Positions 37,455-45,673 of a stretch of DNA of 64,000 nucleotides are shown piece by piece; within the stretch, counting starts at the first letter, position 1, and the number at the start of each line of letters is the position of its first letter. The DNA is taken from NCBI GenBank assembly GCA_934120395.1, contig CAKOTZ010000006.1:1-64000 (forward strand), read 5' to 3'. The notes under the pieces were generated by a model. It did not search any database. It saw nothing but the letters and a program-made list of their open reading frames with translations, and was not told the origin of the DNA. Origin of the DNA: an uncultured Clostridia bacterium. Lineage in GTDB: Bacteria > Bacillota > Clostridia > TANB77 > CAG-508. The translations under genes and the position numbers were made by a program.

Positions 37455-40082
37455 GTGAATGAGGATGAACAAAATAGACAGAGAATGCAAGAAATCTATG
37501 ATGGTGAAAGGGGCAATACTGAAAGCAGAAATGGAAGTTCAGGGCTAGCTAGTAAAGCTAGCCAAGCGTTTTCATTTGCAAGAAGTAAAGGAAAAGCAGT
37601 TCTAGGTAGGTTGGGCAATTTAGGAAAATTAGGAGCAAGACCGGTTGTTGGTTTGGCTGCTTCACCACATGTTGTAGTAACAATAGTAGTAATAATAGCA
37701 ATATTATTAATTGTTATATTTCTAGTAGGAATATTTGCATTCCTACTTTTAGGTCCAGAATCAGTTAGAGGAATGTTGGTAAAATTTGCAGACGATATAT
37801 GGACAAGTGTAAAAGGTGTGTTTTATGGCCAAGCTGAAGCACAGGTAAAAGAAGAACAAATTTTAGAAGTTGCAGAATATTTAGAGAATATGGGATATAG
37901 CCTCGAAGGATACGGCTTTGGTGAAGTAACTAGAGACGAGAGTACAGGGAAAATAACATCTGTAGCTGGACCATATTTATTAGCGTACTTAGCAGCGGAA
38001 AATAAAACATATATGATAGCAAATGACAACTTTAATTTTAGTGCAATGTTTAAGAATCTCAGTACCATATTTGATATAGGAGACGGTAATTGGGGAGATG
38101 GCATGATAGTAATAAACCAAGGATTACTTAGTAAAAATCCTAAAAGTGTAAATATAGACAGAGTTAAAAAGGTAATGGAAGTACACATGAAGGGTTCAGA
38201 AAATTCAAAGGTTGAAAAGGTATATGAATACAATCTAGATGGATGGATGGGACGATATGGAAAGCCAATAGAATTTTTACTTGCATTGCATACTGGAACA
38301 ATGGCACCAGACCTTGCCTATGAAGTGGCAACAGGTTCAGAATTTAATACAAAGGTATATGTAAAATTTAAAAGAGTTGGAATTATAACAAAATATTATT
38401 ACACTGGACCAAATGGAGTTAAAGCACCACTTACAACTTGCGAAATAGAAAAAAATGGTCAAAAACAAACTATAAAGGGTTGGGCTGAATATGTAAGAGA
38501 TGAGACGGAAAATTGGGAAAAATATAATTCTTCAGTACCAGCAGAACGAAGAGTAGATGTATCAGCTAAAGTGAAGGAAATATATGGAATTAATATGAAA
38601 GATGTCAACGCAGCTCAAGCTAAAGAAAAGTCTGGAACTTACTATTACTATAAACCATATATTAGAGCGGTAACAAATCACTGGTTTAGAGATTTAGATT
38701 TTAGTAAGAGTTACAGAGTTGGAAATAGAGAAGGTGTTGTAGTAGGTAGTGATGGTGCATTTGAGGTTGTTGAAGATAGAACAGATGATATTTATCAAGT
38801 AAAAGAGCCTAAAATTGTAGGAAAATTAAAAGAAAGTAAAATATTTGCAGACGAAATAGATGATTTATCAGCAGATAACAATGGAAATACTACTGCAAGC
38901 AAAACTGCAAAAGCTAGTGAAAAGAGTACAACAGACGATAATTCAACAAGTGCTCCAACAGATGGAACAGCAGACTATGAAGGATATAAACTTGATAAAT
39001 TATTTGAACAAGAGTATAACATTGCAGATGGTATTACTGGAGTATCGGAAGATAAAAGAAAAGTAAATGCGAAGAGAACTTTACAATACGGGATTACAAT
39101 GCTAGAAAATGTACATTCAGAAGATGCAGCATGCATACTAAGAGATTTAAAAAGATACATGTCAAAACGTGGCTTTATATTCAAGGACCAATATGTTATA
39201 ACAGATCCATCTAAAATAAAAGATTATGAGGATGATAGAAAATTAGATTATGGTGGAACAAAATATAGCAGACCAAGTAATTCAGGAGGAACAGTTACTC
39301 AAAAACCTCTAGGTGGAATATTAGATGGAACAACAGGTGGAGTTGAGATAAAAGATAACTACACAATCATATTGCATCACAAAAGTGCAAATAATAGTGA
39401 TGGATTTGAAACTGGTGCAATTGTAAAATCACCAGGTGCAGGAAGTGTTGTAAATGTAGATCAAAATACTATAATGATACGTTTAACAACAGCTGGAGCA
39501 GAAGGAAAAACAATAACTATTACAGGATTTAATGTGGATACCAAAAATATAAAAAGATTATCTAAAGTTAAAAAAGGACAACAGATAGGAACTACAGGCG
39601 ATGGGGATATTACTATAACAATGGTAGACGAGCAAGGTAAGCCTGTAAATCCAGCAAATTACTTGCCAATAATCTCGGCTGCAGAAAATGAAATTTTGGC
39701 ATTAGAGAAGATTGTTATGGGAGAAGCAAGAGGAGAGCCTTTTGAAGGTAAGGTAGCTGTTGCAGCTGTTGTATTAAACAGAGTGGCGGATAGGGATTCA
39801 GGATTCCCAAATGATATAATTAGTGTTATTAATGATGGTGGAGGCTATCAATTTAATGGTGTTAATTGGGATGGAGAAATTTCAGATGAAGCAAGAAATG
39901 CTGTAAAAGCTGCACTTGCTGGAGCAGACCCTGTAAAATTATCATCTGGTAAAGCATTATTTTTCTGTAATCCTGTTGACAGTGGTGTACCAAGTTCTAA
40001 AACAGAACAAGCAATAAGTAGTGGAGTTGGATACAGAATTGGCAATCATGTGTTTGGTCATATAGAATGGTGGAATCGATAA
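37455..40082 (+). CDS. T4SS-associated membrane protein with degenerate M23-like and SleB-type hydrolase domains
   Basis: GTG 37455 is preferred because AGGTGAG ends 5 bases before it; GTG 37446 is the longer alternative. About 875 residues: a cytoplasmic tail, one membrane helix (about 75-100), a long unrecognised extracellular region, an M23/LytM-like beta domain (about 640-745, KSPGAGSVV ... VKKGQQIGTTGDG) that lacks the HxxxD zinc ligands, and a C-terminal cell-wall hydrolase domain of the SleB/CwlJ type (IVMGEARGEPFEGKVAVAAV ... HVFGHIEWWNR). It probably opens peptidoglycan for the machine, like VirB1. Confidence 0.82.
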   Translation: MNEDEQNRQRMQEIYDGERGNTESRNGSSGLASKASQAFSFARSKGKAVLGRLGNLGKLGARPVVGLAASPHVVVTIVVIIAILLIVIFLVGIFAFLLLGPESVRGMLVKFADDIWTSVKGVFYGQAEAQVKEEQILEVAEYLENMGYSLEGYGFGEVTRDESTGKITSVAGPYLLAYLAAENKTYMIANDNFNFSAMFKNLSTIFDIGDGNWGDGMIVINQGLLSKNPKSVNIDRVKKVMEVHMKGSENSKVEKVYEYNLDGWMGRYGKPIEFLLALHTGTMAPDLAYEVATGSEFNTKVYVKFKRVGIITKYYYTGPNGVKAPLTTCEIEKNGQKQTIKGWAEYVRDETENWEKYNSSVPAERRVDVSAKVKEIYGINMKDVNAAQAKEKSGTYYYYKPYIRAVTNHWFRDLDFSKSYRVGNREGVVVGSDGAFEVVEDRTDDIYQVKEPKIVGKLKESKIFADEIDDLSADNNGNTTASKTAKASEKSTTDDNSTSAPTDGTADYEGYKLDKLFEQEYNIADGITGVSEDKRKVNAKRTLQYGITMLENVHSEDAACILRDLKRYMSKRGFIFKDQYVITDPSKIKDYEDDRKLDYGGTKYSRPSNSGGTVTQKPLGGILDGTTGGVEIKDNYTIILHHKSANNSDGFETGAIVKSPGAGSVVNVDQNTIMIRLTTAGAEGKTITITGFNVDTKNIKRLSKVKKGQQIGTTGDGDITITMVDEQGKPVNPANYLPIISAAENEILALEKIVMGEARGEPFEGKVAVAAVVLNRVADRDSGFPNDIISVINDGGGYQFNGVNWDGEISDEARNAVKAALAGADPVKLSSGKALFFCNPVDSGVPSSKTEQAISSGVGYRIGNHVFGHIEWWNR

Positions 40083-40094
40083 GGAGAGATGAAA

Positions 40095-40697
40095 TTGGGA
40101 AAATTAAAAAATATTTTGATACTTTTAATTATTATAAATGTAGGAATATTAATTTATTTAATTAGTGTAAAACCAAATACAAACTATGATGTATATGAAT
40201 ATAGAGCAGAACAAATTGCGAATAATGCTAATTTAACAAATACTGAACAAAATATAGTGGAAGAGCAAATAAATTCTATTGATAACATGAGCGTTGTGGC
40301 ACAAAAATATCAAGGGGATATAGCTATTAATAAAGCTACAGATAAAGTAAAGGATTTAATTAATGGTGGTTTTGAGAAATTTTATACAGATACGTTTGGA
40401 ATGAATAAGACAGCATTGAAACAATATTTTGAAAACAACAAAAATACCATTGCAATGCAAACAGGTTTAACAACATCTGATGATTTTGCAAGCTTTATTA
40501 ATAAAATACAGATATATAAGAATAATGATATTAAATGTGTTGAAGCAAAAATTGTTGATGATTCTTATGCAGATGAAGATAATGATTATATAAGTTTTAA
40601 AGTAAAACTTATATATGACAACAATAGTGAATTGGAATTTAAAGTTTATTTAAGTAATAGCGATTTTAGAGACATACCAATTATTATAATTAAGTAG
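40095..40697 (+). CDS. Bitopic membrane protein of the T4SS-like locus
   Basis: I do not recognise the family. AAGGAG at 40082-40087 fits TTG 40095 better than ATG 40089. The 200-residue protein has one N-terminal membrane helix (about 5-22), a helical stretch rich in Asn/Glu and a C-terminal alpha-beta domain (KCVEAKIVDDSYADEDNDYIS). The topology suggests a VirB8-like assembly factor, but the similarity is not established. Confidence 0.55.
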   Translation: MGKLKNILILLIIINVGILIYLISVKPNTNYDVYEYRAEQIANNANLTNTEQNIVEEQINSIDNMSVVAQKYQGDIAINKATDKVKDLINGGFEKFYTDTFGMNKTALKQYFENNKNTIAMQTGLTTSDDFASFINKIQIYKNNDIKCVEAKIVDDSYADEDNDYISFKVKLIYDNNSELEFKVYLSNSDFRDIPIIIIK

Positions 40698-40710
40698 GAG
40701 GAGAAAGTTT

Positions 40711-41286
40711 ATGTTAGAAAAAATGAACAAGACTAATATTTTATTAACAATGATATTATTAATTTTGGTAGTATTTAATTTGAGTATATATAACAAAAAA
40801 ATTCTAACTCCTACAATAAATAATAATAAAGTAAAAAAAGAATATGAGGAAATGGTTAACAAATATGCACAAGAACAGCAAGAAGAAAACCTACAAGATG
40901 ATGAAATGAGCCAAGAAGAAATAGACAAAGAACAACTAGTGAACTTAAAAAGTATGGGTGAGGAAGACAGAATGTATACATATTTTTATCAATATATAAC
41001 AATGATAGAAAGTGGAAGATACGAAGATGCATATAACATTCTGTATGCAGATTTTAAAAATCAATATTTTCCAACATTATATAGCTTTACAAGTTATATA
41101 CAAACAAGATACCCATCATTTATGTCAGTACAATATAATGGAATAGAAAGACAAGGTGAGTATTATATATTAACCGTACTAATTGGAAGTGCAGTAGCAA
41201 ACGAAGATAATACAACATTACAACAAAAATTCATTATACATGAAAAAGATTTTAACGACTTTGAATTGTCATTCCAGGTTATGTAA
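40711..41286 (+). CDS. Bitopic membrane protein, NTF2-like domain
   Basis: This 191-residue protein begins with an N-terminal membrane helix, then an acidic linker, then an alpha+beta domain whose YFYQYITMIESGRYEDAYNILYADFKNQYFP segment looks like the NTF2-like fold used by VirB8/TcpC-type proteins. It is one of three consecutive small bitopic proteins. The exact role is inferred from the locus. It has a good AGGAGG ribosome site. Confidence 0.55.
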   Translation: MLEKMNKTNILLTMILLILVVFNLSIYNKKILTPTINNNKVKKEYEEMVNKYAQEQQEENLQDDEMSQEEIDKEQLVNLKSMGEEDRMYTYFYQYITMIESGRYEDAYNILYADFKNQYFPTLYSFTSYIQTRYPSFMSVQYNGIERQGEYYILTVLIGSAVANEDNTTLQQKFIIHEKDFNDFELSFQVM

Positions 41287-41298
41287 GAGGAGTGAAGT

Positions 41299-42240
41299 AT
41301 GAAAGCAAACACAAGAATAAAAATAAGGAATTTCTTTAAAAAATATGGGAAGGCAATTATTATTGTTTTAGTAATATGGACCATAATATTAGTTATAAAC
41401 TATATATTAGGACATTTATCAAAAGAAGCTCAACCTATAACCACATATACACCACATAAGGCTGTAATGGATGATTCTGTGGTTCCAACAAAGTACCAAA
41501 GTAAAATAGAAGAAATTATAAATAATTTTATAAATGCGTGCAATGATAAAGATTATGACAGAGCTTACAATATGTTAAGTACAGACTGTCAAGAAAATGT
41601 ATATCCAAATAAGGATGACTTTATAGAATATGTAGACAGCGTATTTGATCAAAAAAAGATATATAATATACAAAATTTTTCTAATAAAAATGATTATTAT
41701 ATTTATGATGTAACAATATTAAATGATATTATGGCGTCAGGTTTAACAAATGAGATATTAGAAACTTACGAAGAAAGTTTTGTAATAAAAAATGAAAACG
41801 ATAATTTGAAGCTATCGATACGTGGCTATATAGAAAATAGCAAAGTAGACCAAATGTACGAAGATGACTATATAAAAATTACAATAAATAATGTTAAAAT
41901 AGATTATGAAACTATGACCTATTCTGTGAAAATAAGAAACAAAACAGATGATGTAGTTGTAATAGAAGATTTCTCTGAAAATAATGAAATTATTTTGGCT
42001 ACAGACTGGGGAGATAGAAAACCTTATGGCTTTTATTTAGAACCGATTGTAGTAAGAGCAGGAGAAAATAAAAATGTAGAACTAACATTTACAAGATATT
42101 ATGATGAATACGGCAATGTAAATAGTTTAAATTTTAGAAATATAAGAATTTTAAAGTCATACACTGGAACGGAAGAAACAAGGCAAACAGAACTTGATAA
42201 TGCAACAAAAATATATTCTGTTAGTTTAGATTTAAAATAA
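41299..42240 (+). CDS. Bitopic membrane protein, NTF2-like domain, larger paralogue
   Basis: The 313-residue protein has a basic tail, a membrane helix (about 16-36), then an NTF2-like region (IINNFINACNDKDYDRAYNMLSTDCQENVYP) recalling the preceding protein, and a C-terminal beta-rich domain (about 190-310) with DUF-type Ig-like character. It ends the T4SS-like unit. VirB8/TcpC analogues in Gram-positive systems have repeated NTF2-like domains, so this is a candidate. Confidence 0.55.
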   Translation: MKANTRIKIRNFFKKYGKAIIIVLVIWTIILVINYILGHLSKEAQPITTYTPHKAVMDDSVVPTKYQSKIEEIINNFINACNDKDYDRAYNMLSTDCQENVYPNKDDFIEYVDSVFDQKKIYNIQNFSNKNDYYIYDVTILNDIMASGLTNEILETYEESFVIKNENDNLKLSIRGYIENSKVDQMYEDDYIKITINNVKIDYETMTYSVKIRNKTDDVVVIEDFSENNEIILATDWGDRKPYGFYLEPIVVRAGENKNVELTFTRYYDEYGNVNSLNFRNIRILKSYTGTEETRQTELDNATKIYSVSLDLK

Positions 42241-42284
42241 ATAAAAAAATTTAAAAAAAGTGAATAAAAAATAAAAAACTGGGT

Positions 42285-42318
42285 AACCTCCTTATAATAA
42301 TATAAAGGAGGTTTTTTT
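42285..42318 (+). terminator. Terminator hairpin that also holds the next ribosome site
   Basis: The stem AACCTCCTT / AAGGAGGTT with T-run is placed so that its right arm contains the AAGGAGG of the following gene. It may both terminate the T4SS transcript and limit translation of read-through mRNA. Confidence 0.7.
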
Positions 42319-43203
42319 ATGAGAATACAAAGGAAGGATAAGAAAAAAATTTTAATTTTACTAATAACTATGCTATTAATTGGGGTTATTAGTTATTTTA
42401 ATCGTAGTTTTGCAATGAAGGACTATCAAGAAACAGAATTTTCTACAGGTTTGGTAACTGCAAGGGCATTAAATGTAAGACAGGGGCCAAGTTTATCGTA
42501 TAAGATAATTTCAAAAGTATATAGAAATCAATACATAAGAGTATTTGCAAAAATTGATAATTGGTACATAATTCAAACAGATAAGGATATAATTGGTGCA
42601 GTTTATGCAGACTATGTTAAACCAATATATCCAACAAAGCAAACAAATAGTGAAGTTAAGCTAAATGAGCAAACAACAGAGAATACAGAAACTAAAGATG
42701 AAACAAAACAAGAAGAAAATACAGAGAGCAATAATGAAGAAAGCAAACAAACAGAGGAAAAGCAAGAAAATAGAACTATAAATGTTTCAGCAAGTGACAA
42801 GGATGAAATAACTAGCGAATTAACTCAGGATGAAAAGGAAGTTTTTGAGGCTATTAATGAAAAGAGGAAAGAAGCGGGAGTGAATTTATTACAAATAGAT
42901 GATGATTTACAAAATGTATGCAGATTAAAAGCACAGGAAATGGTTGAAAAAGAATATTTTTCACATCAATCACCAACATACGGAACACCATTCGAGATGC
43001 TAAAAAAGGAACAAATTAGCTATAAAGTAGCAGGAGAAAATATTGCTGGAAATTTAGACAACAAGAAGGCAGTGGATGCGTGGATGAATTCAGAAAGCCA
43101 TAAGGCAAATATAATTAATACTAGCTATAATTATACTGGAATTGCAGTTGTAAATAGTCCAAAGTATGGAAAAATTTATGTACAAATTTTTGTAGGCAGA
43201 TAA
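42319..43203 (+). CDS. Secreted SH3b plus CAP-domain protein
   Basis: This is a 294-residue exported protein. It has an N-terminal membrane or signal helix (about 10-28), a bacterial SH3 domain (about 45-105, ALNVRQGPSLSYKIISKVYR) expected to bind cell wall, a Gln/Glu/Thr/Asn-rich linker, and a CAP (SCP/PR1, YkwD-type) domain from about 165 with HxxE-like features (YFSHQSPTYGTPFEML, GENIAGN, WMNSESHKANI). The CAP function in bacteria is poorly known. Confidence 0.88.
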   Translation: MRIQRKDKKKILILLITMLLIGVISYFNRSFAMKDYQETEFSTGLVTARALNVRQGPSLSYKIISKVYRNQYIRVFAKIDNWYIIQTDKDIIGAVYADYVKPIYPTKQTNSEVKLNEQTTENTETKDETKQEENTESNNEESKQTEEKQENRTINVSASDKDEITSELTQDEKEVFEAINEKRKEAGVNLLQIDDDLQNVCRLKAQEMVEKEYFSHQSPTYGTPFEMLKKEQISYKVAGENIAGNLDNKKAVDAWMNSESHKANIINTSYNYTGIAVVNSPKYGKIYVQIFVGR

Positions 43204-43210
43204 AAAAAGT

Positions 43211-43290
43211 TATGAAAAATGTGTAAAATGCATGCTAAAAATCTATGAAAAATGTGATTTTTTATATTGAAATGCCTATGAAAAATGTGA
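43211..43290 (+). promoter_or_regulatory. Three 33-bp-phased direct repeats upstream of the DUF4143 gene
   Basis: TATGAAAAATGTG occurs at 43211, 43244 and 43277; the last two copies extend to TATGAAAAATGTGA. The spacing is exactly 33 bases, about three helical turns, and the last copy runs into a possible -10 (TAAAATATAAT). This looks like a regulator array on one face of the DNA. Confidence 0.6.
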
Positions 43291-43316
43291 TAAAATATAA
43301 TTAGGAGGTAAGAAAA

Positions 43317-44669
43317 ATGGAAAGATTAAAGCGAAAAATTGATAATTACCTTATTGAATGGAAGAATAATTCTGATAGATTACCACTAATTATAAAGGGT
43401 GCAAGACAAATTGGAAAAACAAATGCCATTAGAAATTTTGGAAAGAATAATTATAAAACGTTTATTGAAATAAATTTTGCACTTCAGCCACAATTTAAAA
43501 CTATATTCAATGAAGGGTTTGAAGTAGATAATATTATAAAAAATATAACTTTAAAAATGCCAGAGCAAGAGCTTATAGAAAATAATACATTAATATTTTT
43601 TGATGAAATGCAAGAATGTATAAGTACTGCTACATCACTAAAGGCATTTCACGAAGATGGAAGATACGATGTTATTTGCTCTGGTTCCTTAATGGGAATT
43701 AATTATAAGGAAATTGAATCAAATAGTGTTGGAAATAAGGAAGATTATATTATGAGGTCTTTAGATTTTGAAGAATTTTTATGGGCAAAAGGATACAAGA
43801 ACGAGCAAATTAATGAATTATATACAAAAATGCTTGAACTAAAGCCTTTAAGTAACACACAATTTAATGTAATGATGTCGCATTTTAAAGATTATATGAT
43901 AGTTGGCGGAATGCCGGCGATAGTAAGTAAATTTATTCAAAATAAAAACTTTAGTGGCGTATTAAAAATGCAAAAACAAATATTATTAGATTATGAGGAA
44001 GATATAACCAAATATGCTGGAGGATTAGAAAAAACAAAGATATTAAATTGCTATAAAAAAATACCAGTATTTTTAGGAAATGAAAACAAGAAATTTCAAA
44101 TATCTAGAGTAGAAAAAGGTGCTAGAAATAGAGAATATGTTGGTGTTATTGAATGGCTTGAAAATGCAGGTATTGTAAATAGTTGTTATGCAATGGAACA
44201 AGCAAGTTTGCCGTTAAAGGGAAATTATAACCCAGATAATTATAGATTATATTTTGCTGATACAGGACTATTAATTGGTTCACTGGATGAAGAGGTACAA
44301 GAGGATTTAAGAAATAATGAGAATATGAATACATACAAGGGAGCCTTATATGAAAATATTATTGGAGATATGCTGGTTAAGGCAGGTTTTGACCTATATT
44401 TTTATAAAAATGATAGAAAAAACATAGAAATGGATTTTATGATAAGAGATAGGAATTCTTTAATACCAATTGAAGTTAAAGCTAATGATAATGCTACTAT
44501 TTCACTAAATAAATTGATAGATAGCGAATACTATGAAGATATTAAATACGGAATAAAGTTGTGTAATAAAAATATAGGCTTTAATGGAAAATTCTATACT
44601 TTTCCATATTTTTTAACATTTTTATTGAAAAAGTATTTGAAATGTTACCGACTACACAACAATATATGA
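43317..44669 (+). CDS. AAA+ ATPase with DUF4143
   Basis: This 450-residue protein belongs to the large AAA/DUF4143 group of unknown function. Walker A is in IIKGARQIGKTNAIR (about residues 25-39), Walker B in LIFFDEMQEC, and the C-terminal DUF4143 nuclease-like fold ends with MDFMIRDRNSLIPIEVKA. That E-V-K part has PD-(D/E)xK character. These genes are often scattered in accessory DNA and may be defence- or toxin-like. AGGAGG precedes the start; the last eight residues depart from the usual ending. Confidence 0.85.
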   Translation: MERLKRKIDNYLIEWKNNSDRLPLIIKGARQIGKTNAIRNFGKNNYKTFIEINFALQPQFKTIFNEGFEVDNIIKNITLKMPEQELIENNTLIFFDEMQECISTATSLKAFHEDGRYDVICSGSLMGINYKEIESNSVGNKEDYIMRSLDFEEFLWAKGYKNEQINELYTKMLELKPLSNTQFNVMMSHFKDYMIVGGMPAIVSKFIQNKNFSGVLKMQKQILLDYEEDITKYAGGLEKTKILNCYKKIPVFLGNENKKFQISRVEKGARNREYVGVIEWLENAGIVNSCYAMEQASLPLKGNYNPDNYRLYFADTGLLIGSLDEEVQEDLRNNENMNTYKGALYENIIGDMLVKAGFDLYFYKNDRKNIEMDFMIRDRNSLIPIEVKANDNATISLNKLIDSEYYEDIKYGIKLCNKNIGFNGKFYTFPYFLTFLLKKYLKCYRLHNNI

Positions 44670-44716
44670 AAATTTAGTCGTTCCGTGAGAGCGTAAATAT
44701 TGTTGATTACGGCTAG

Positions 44717-44745
44717 AAACTTACCATACAAAGGTAAGTTTTTTG
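44717..44745 (+). terminator. Terminator
   Basis: The stem AACTTACC / GGTAAGTT is followed by TTTT. A weaker relative lies at about 45512-45537, before the next prepilin gene, as part of a duplicated leader. Confidence 0.75.
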
Positions 44746-44830
44746 TTATTTATACTTTACAAGTTCAAGATAATCATATAAAACATATTCAATAAATTAA
44801 CATAAAATTACATAAGAAAGAGGGAGAAAA

Positions 44831-44905
44831 ATGAACTTGAAAAGTAACAAAGCGATTACACTGGTAGCATTGATAATTACAATATTTTTATTGCCTATGA
44901 AATAA
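44831..44905 (+). pseudogene. Truncated prepilin-like gene start
   Basis: ATG 44831 with AGAGGGAG upstream encodes MNLKSNKAITLVALIITI and then stops after 24 codons. The first 18 codons and the leader copy those of the prepilin-like gene at 45674. It is the 5' remnant of a duplicated copy whose body was lost. Confidence 0.75.
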
Positions 44906-45047
44906 GTAACAATAATAATTTTCAATATAATGCAAGTAAAAAATTGTTTTTTAAGCAATAATTTTTATTTACTACTAGAAGTAGCTAACATTTTATGATA
45001 CAATTATATTCGTTGTCGGCTCTCCACAACAGAGGGAGGTGTAACGC

Positions 45048-45143
45048 TTGGAGTACATAATTTCCTTTTTTGTGTCTATCGGAGTAGAAGTAGTTAGTTA
45101 CTATATCTGCAAATGGCTAGATAAACACAAGCACGACAATTAG
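45048..45143 (+). CDS. Small hydrophobic toxin-like peptide
   Basis: A TTG start with GGGAGGTG upstream encodes 31 residues, (M)EYIISFFVSIGVEVVSYYI ending in CKWLDKHKHDN. One membrane helix followed by Cys-Lys-Trp-Leu-Asp and a charged tail is a pattern of tiny peptides found beside mobile DNA in gut Bacillota and resembles type I toxin peptides. A terminator follows directly. No antisense RNA was proven; the toxin role is inference. Confidence 0.5.
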   Translation: MEYIISFFVSIGVEVVSYYICKWLDKHKHDN

Positions 45144-45150
45144 CCAAAAA

Positions 45151-45180
45151 AACAGAGGAGCTGCAACTCCTCTGTTTTTT
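45151..45180 (+). terminator. Terminator of the small peptide gene
   Basis: The perfect stem AACAGAGGAG (ACAGAGGAG) / CTCCTCTGT is followed by TTTTTT. Confidence 0.85.
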
Positions 45181-45673
45181 GCGTGAAACACTTGGTTATC
45201 ACATAATTTCCTCTTTAGTATTTACATTATAGCATATTGTTTTTTGATTTACAAGTGTAATTATAAAATTCATGCAAAGGTAAGCCTACTTTACCGCCTA
45301 CACAAAAATATATGAAAATTTAGCCGTTCCGTTCTCCAAGGCGCTTGGACAACAGTCCTTTCAAATTTTAATGAACACATTCTAAACTTGTGGAATGAAT
45401 AACTGCTTCAAGGTCGAACTCACTATTAAATTTTATATATTTTTGCCTACGGCTAGTGAAAGGTAGTTTAGTGTATTGAAATAGATACTACATTAGCGAG
45501 AAGAACAAAAAAATACCATACAAAGGTAAGTTTTTTTCATTTGTACTTTACAAATTCAAAATTATAATATAAAATGTATTTAAATAATTAACATAGAATT
45601 ACATAATATTGCTTAAAGATGGATAAGCTAAAATAGTAATTATGTTAGAAATACAAAGGAAAGAGGTATAAAA

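Larger units (their letters stand above)
44654..45673 (+). repeat. Duplicated prepilin leader region with inserted segment
   Basis: Segments of 44654-44850 recur at 45299-45695: CTACACAA(C/A)AATATATGAAAA, the ACGGCTAG block, a CCATACAAAGGTAAG hairpin, and the leader running into the prepilin start. Between the copies lies about 390 bases unlike either, holding a small toxin-like gene and its terminator. The remaining noncoding parts (45181-45298 and 45340-45510) show only short inverted repeats, for example CCAAGGCGCTTGG. Confidence 0.6.

Noticed and set aside
28202..43203. Complete integrative conjugative element
   Set aside because: No relaxase, coupling protein, integrase or att repeats were found in or beside the T4SS-like genes.
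43211..43290. CRISPR array
   Set aside because: Only three short repeats of 13-14 bases, with spacers of about 19 bases, lie directly in a promoter, and no cas genes are present.
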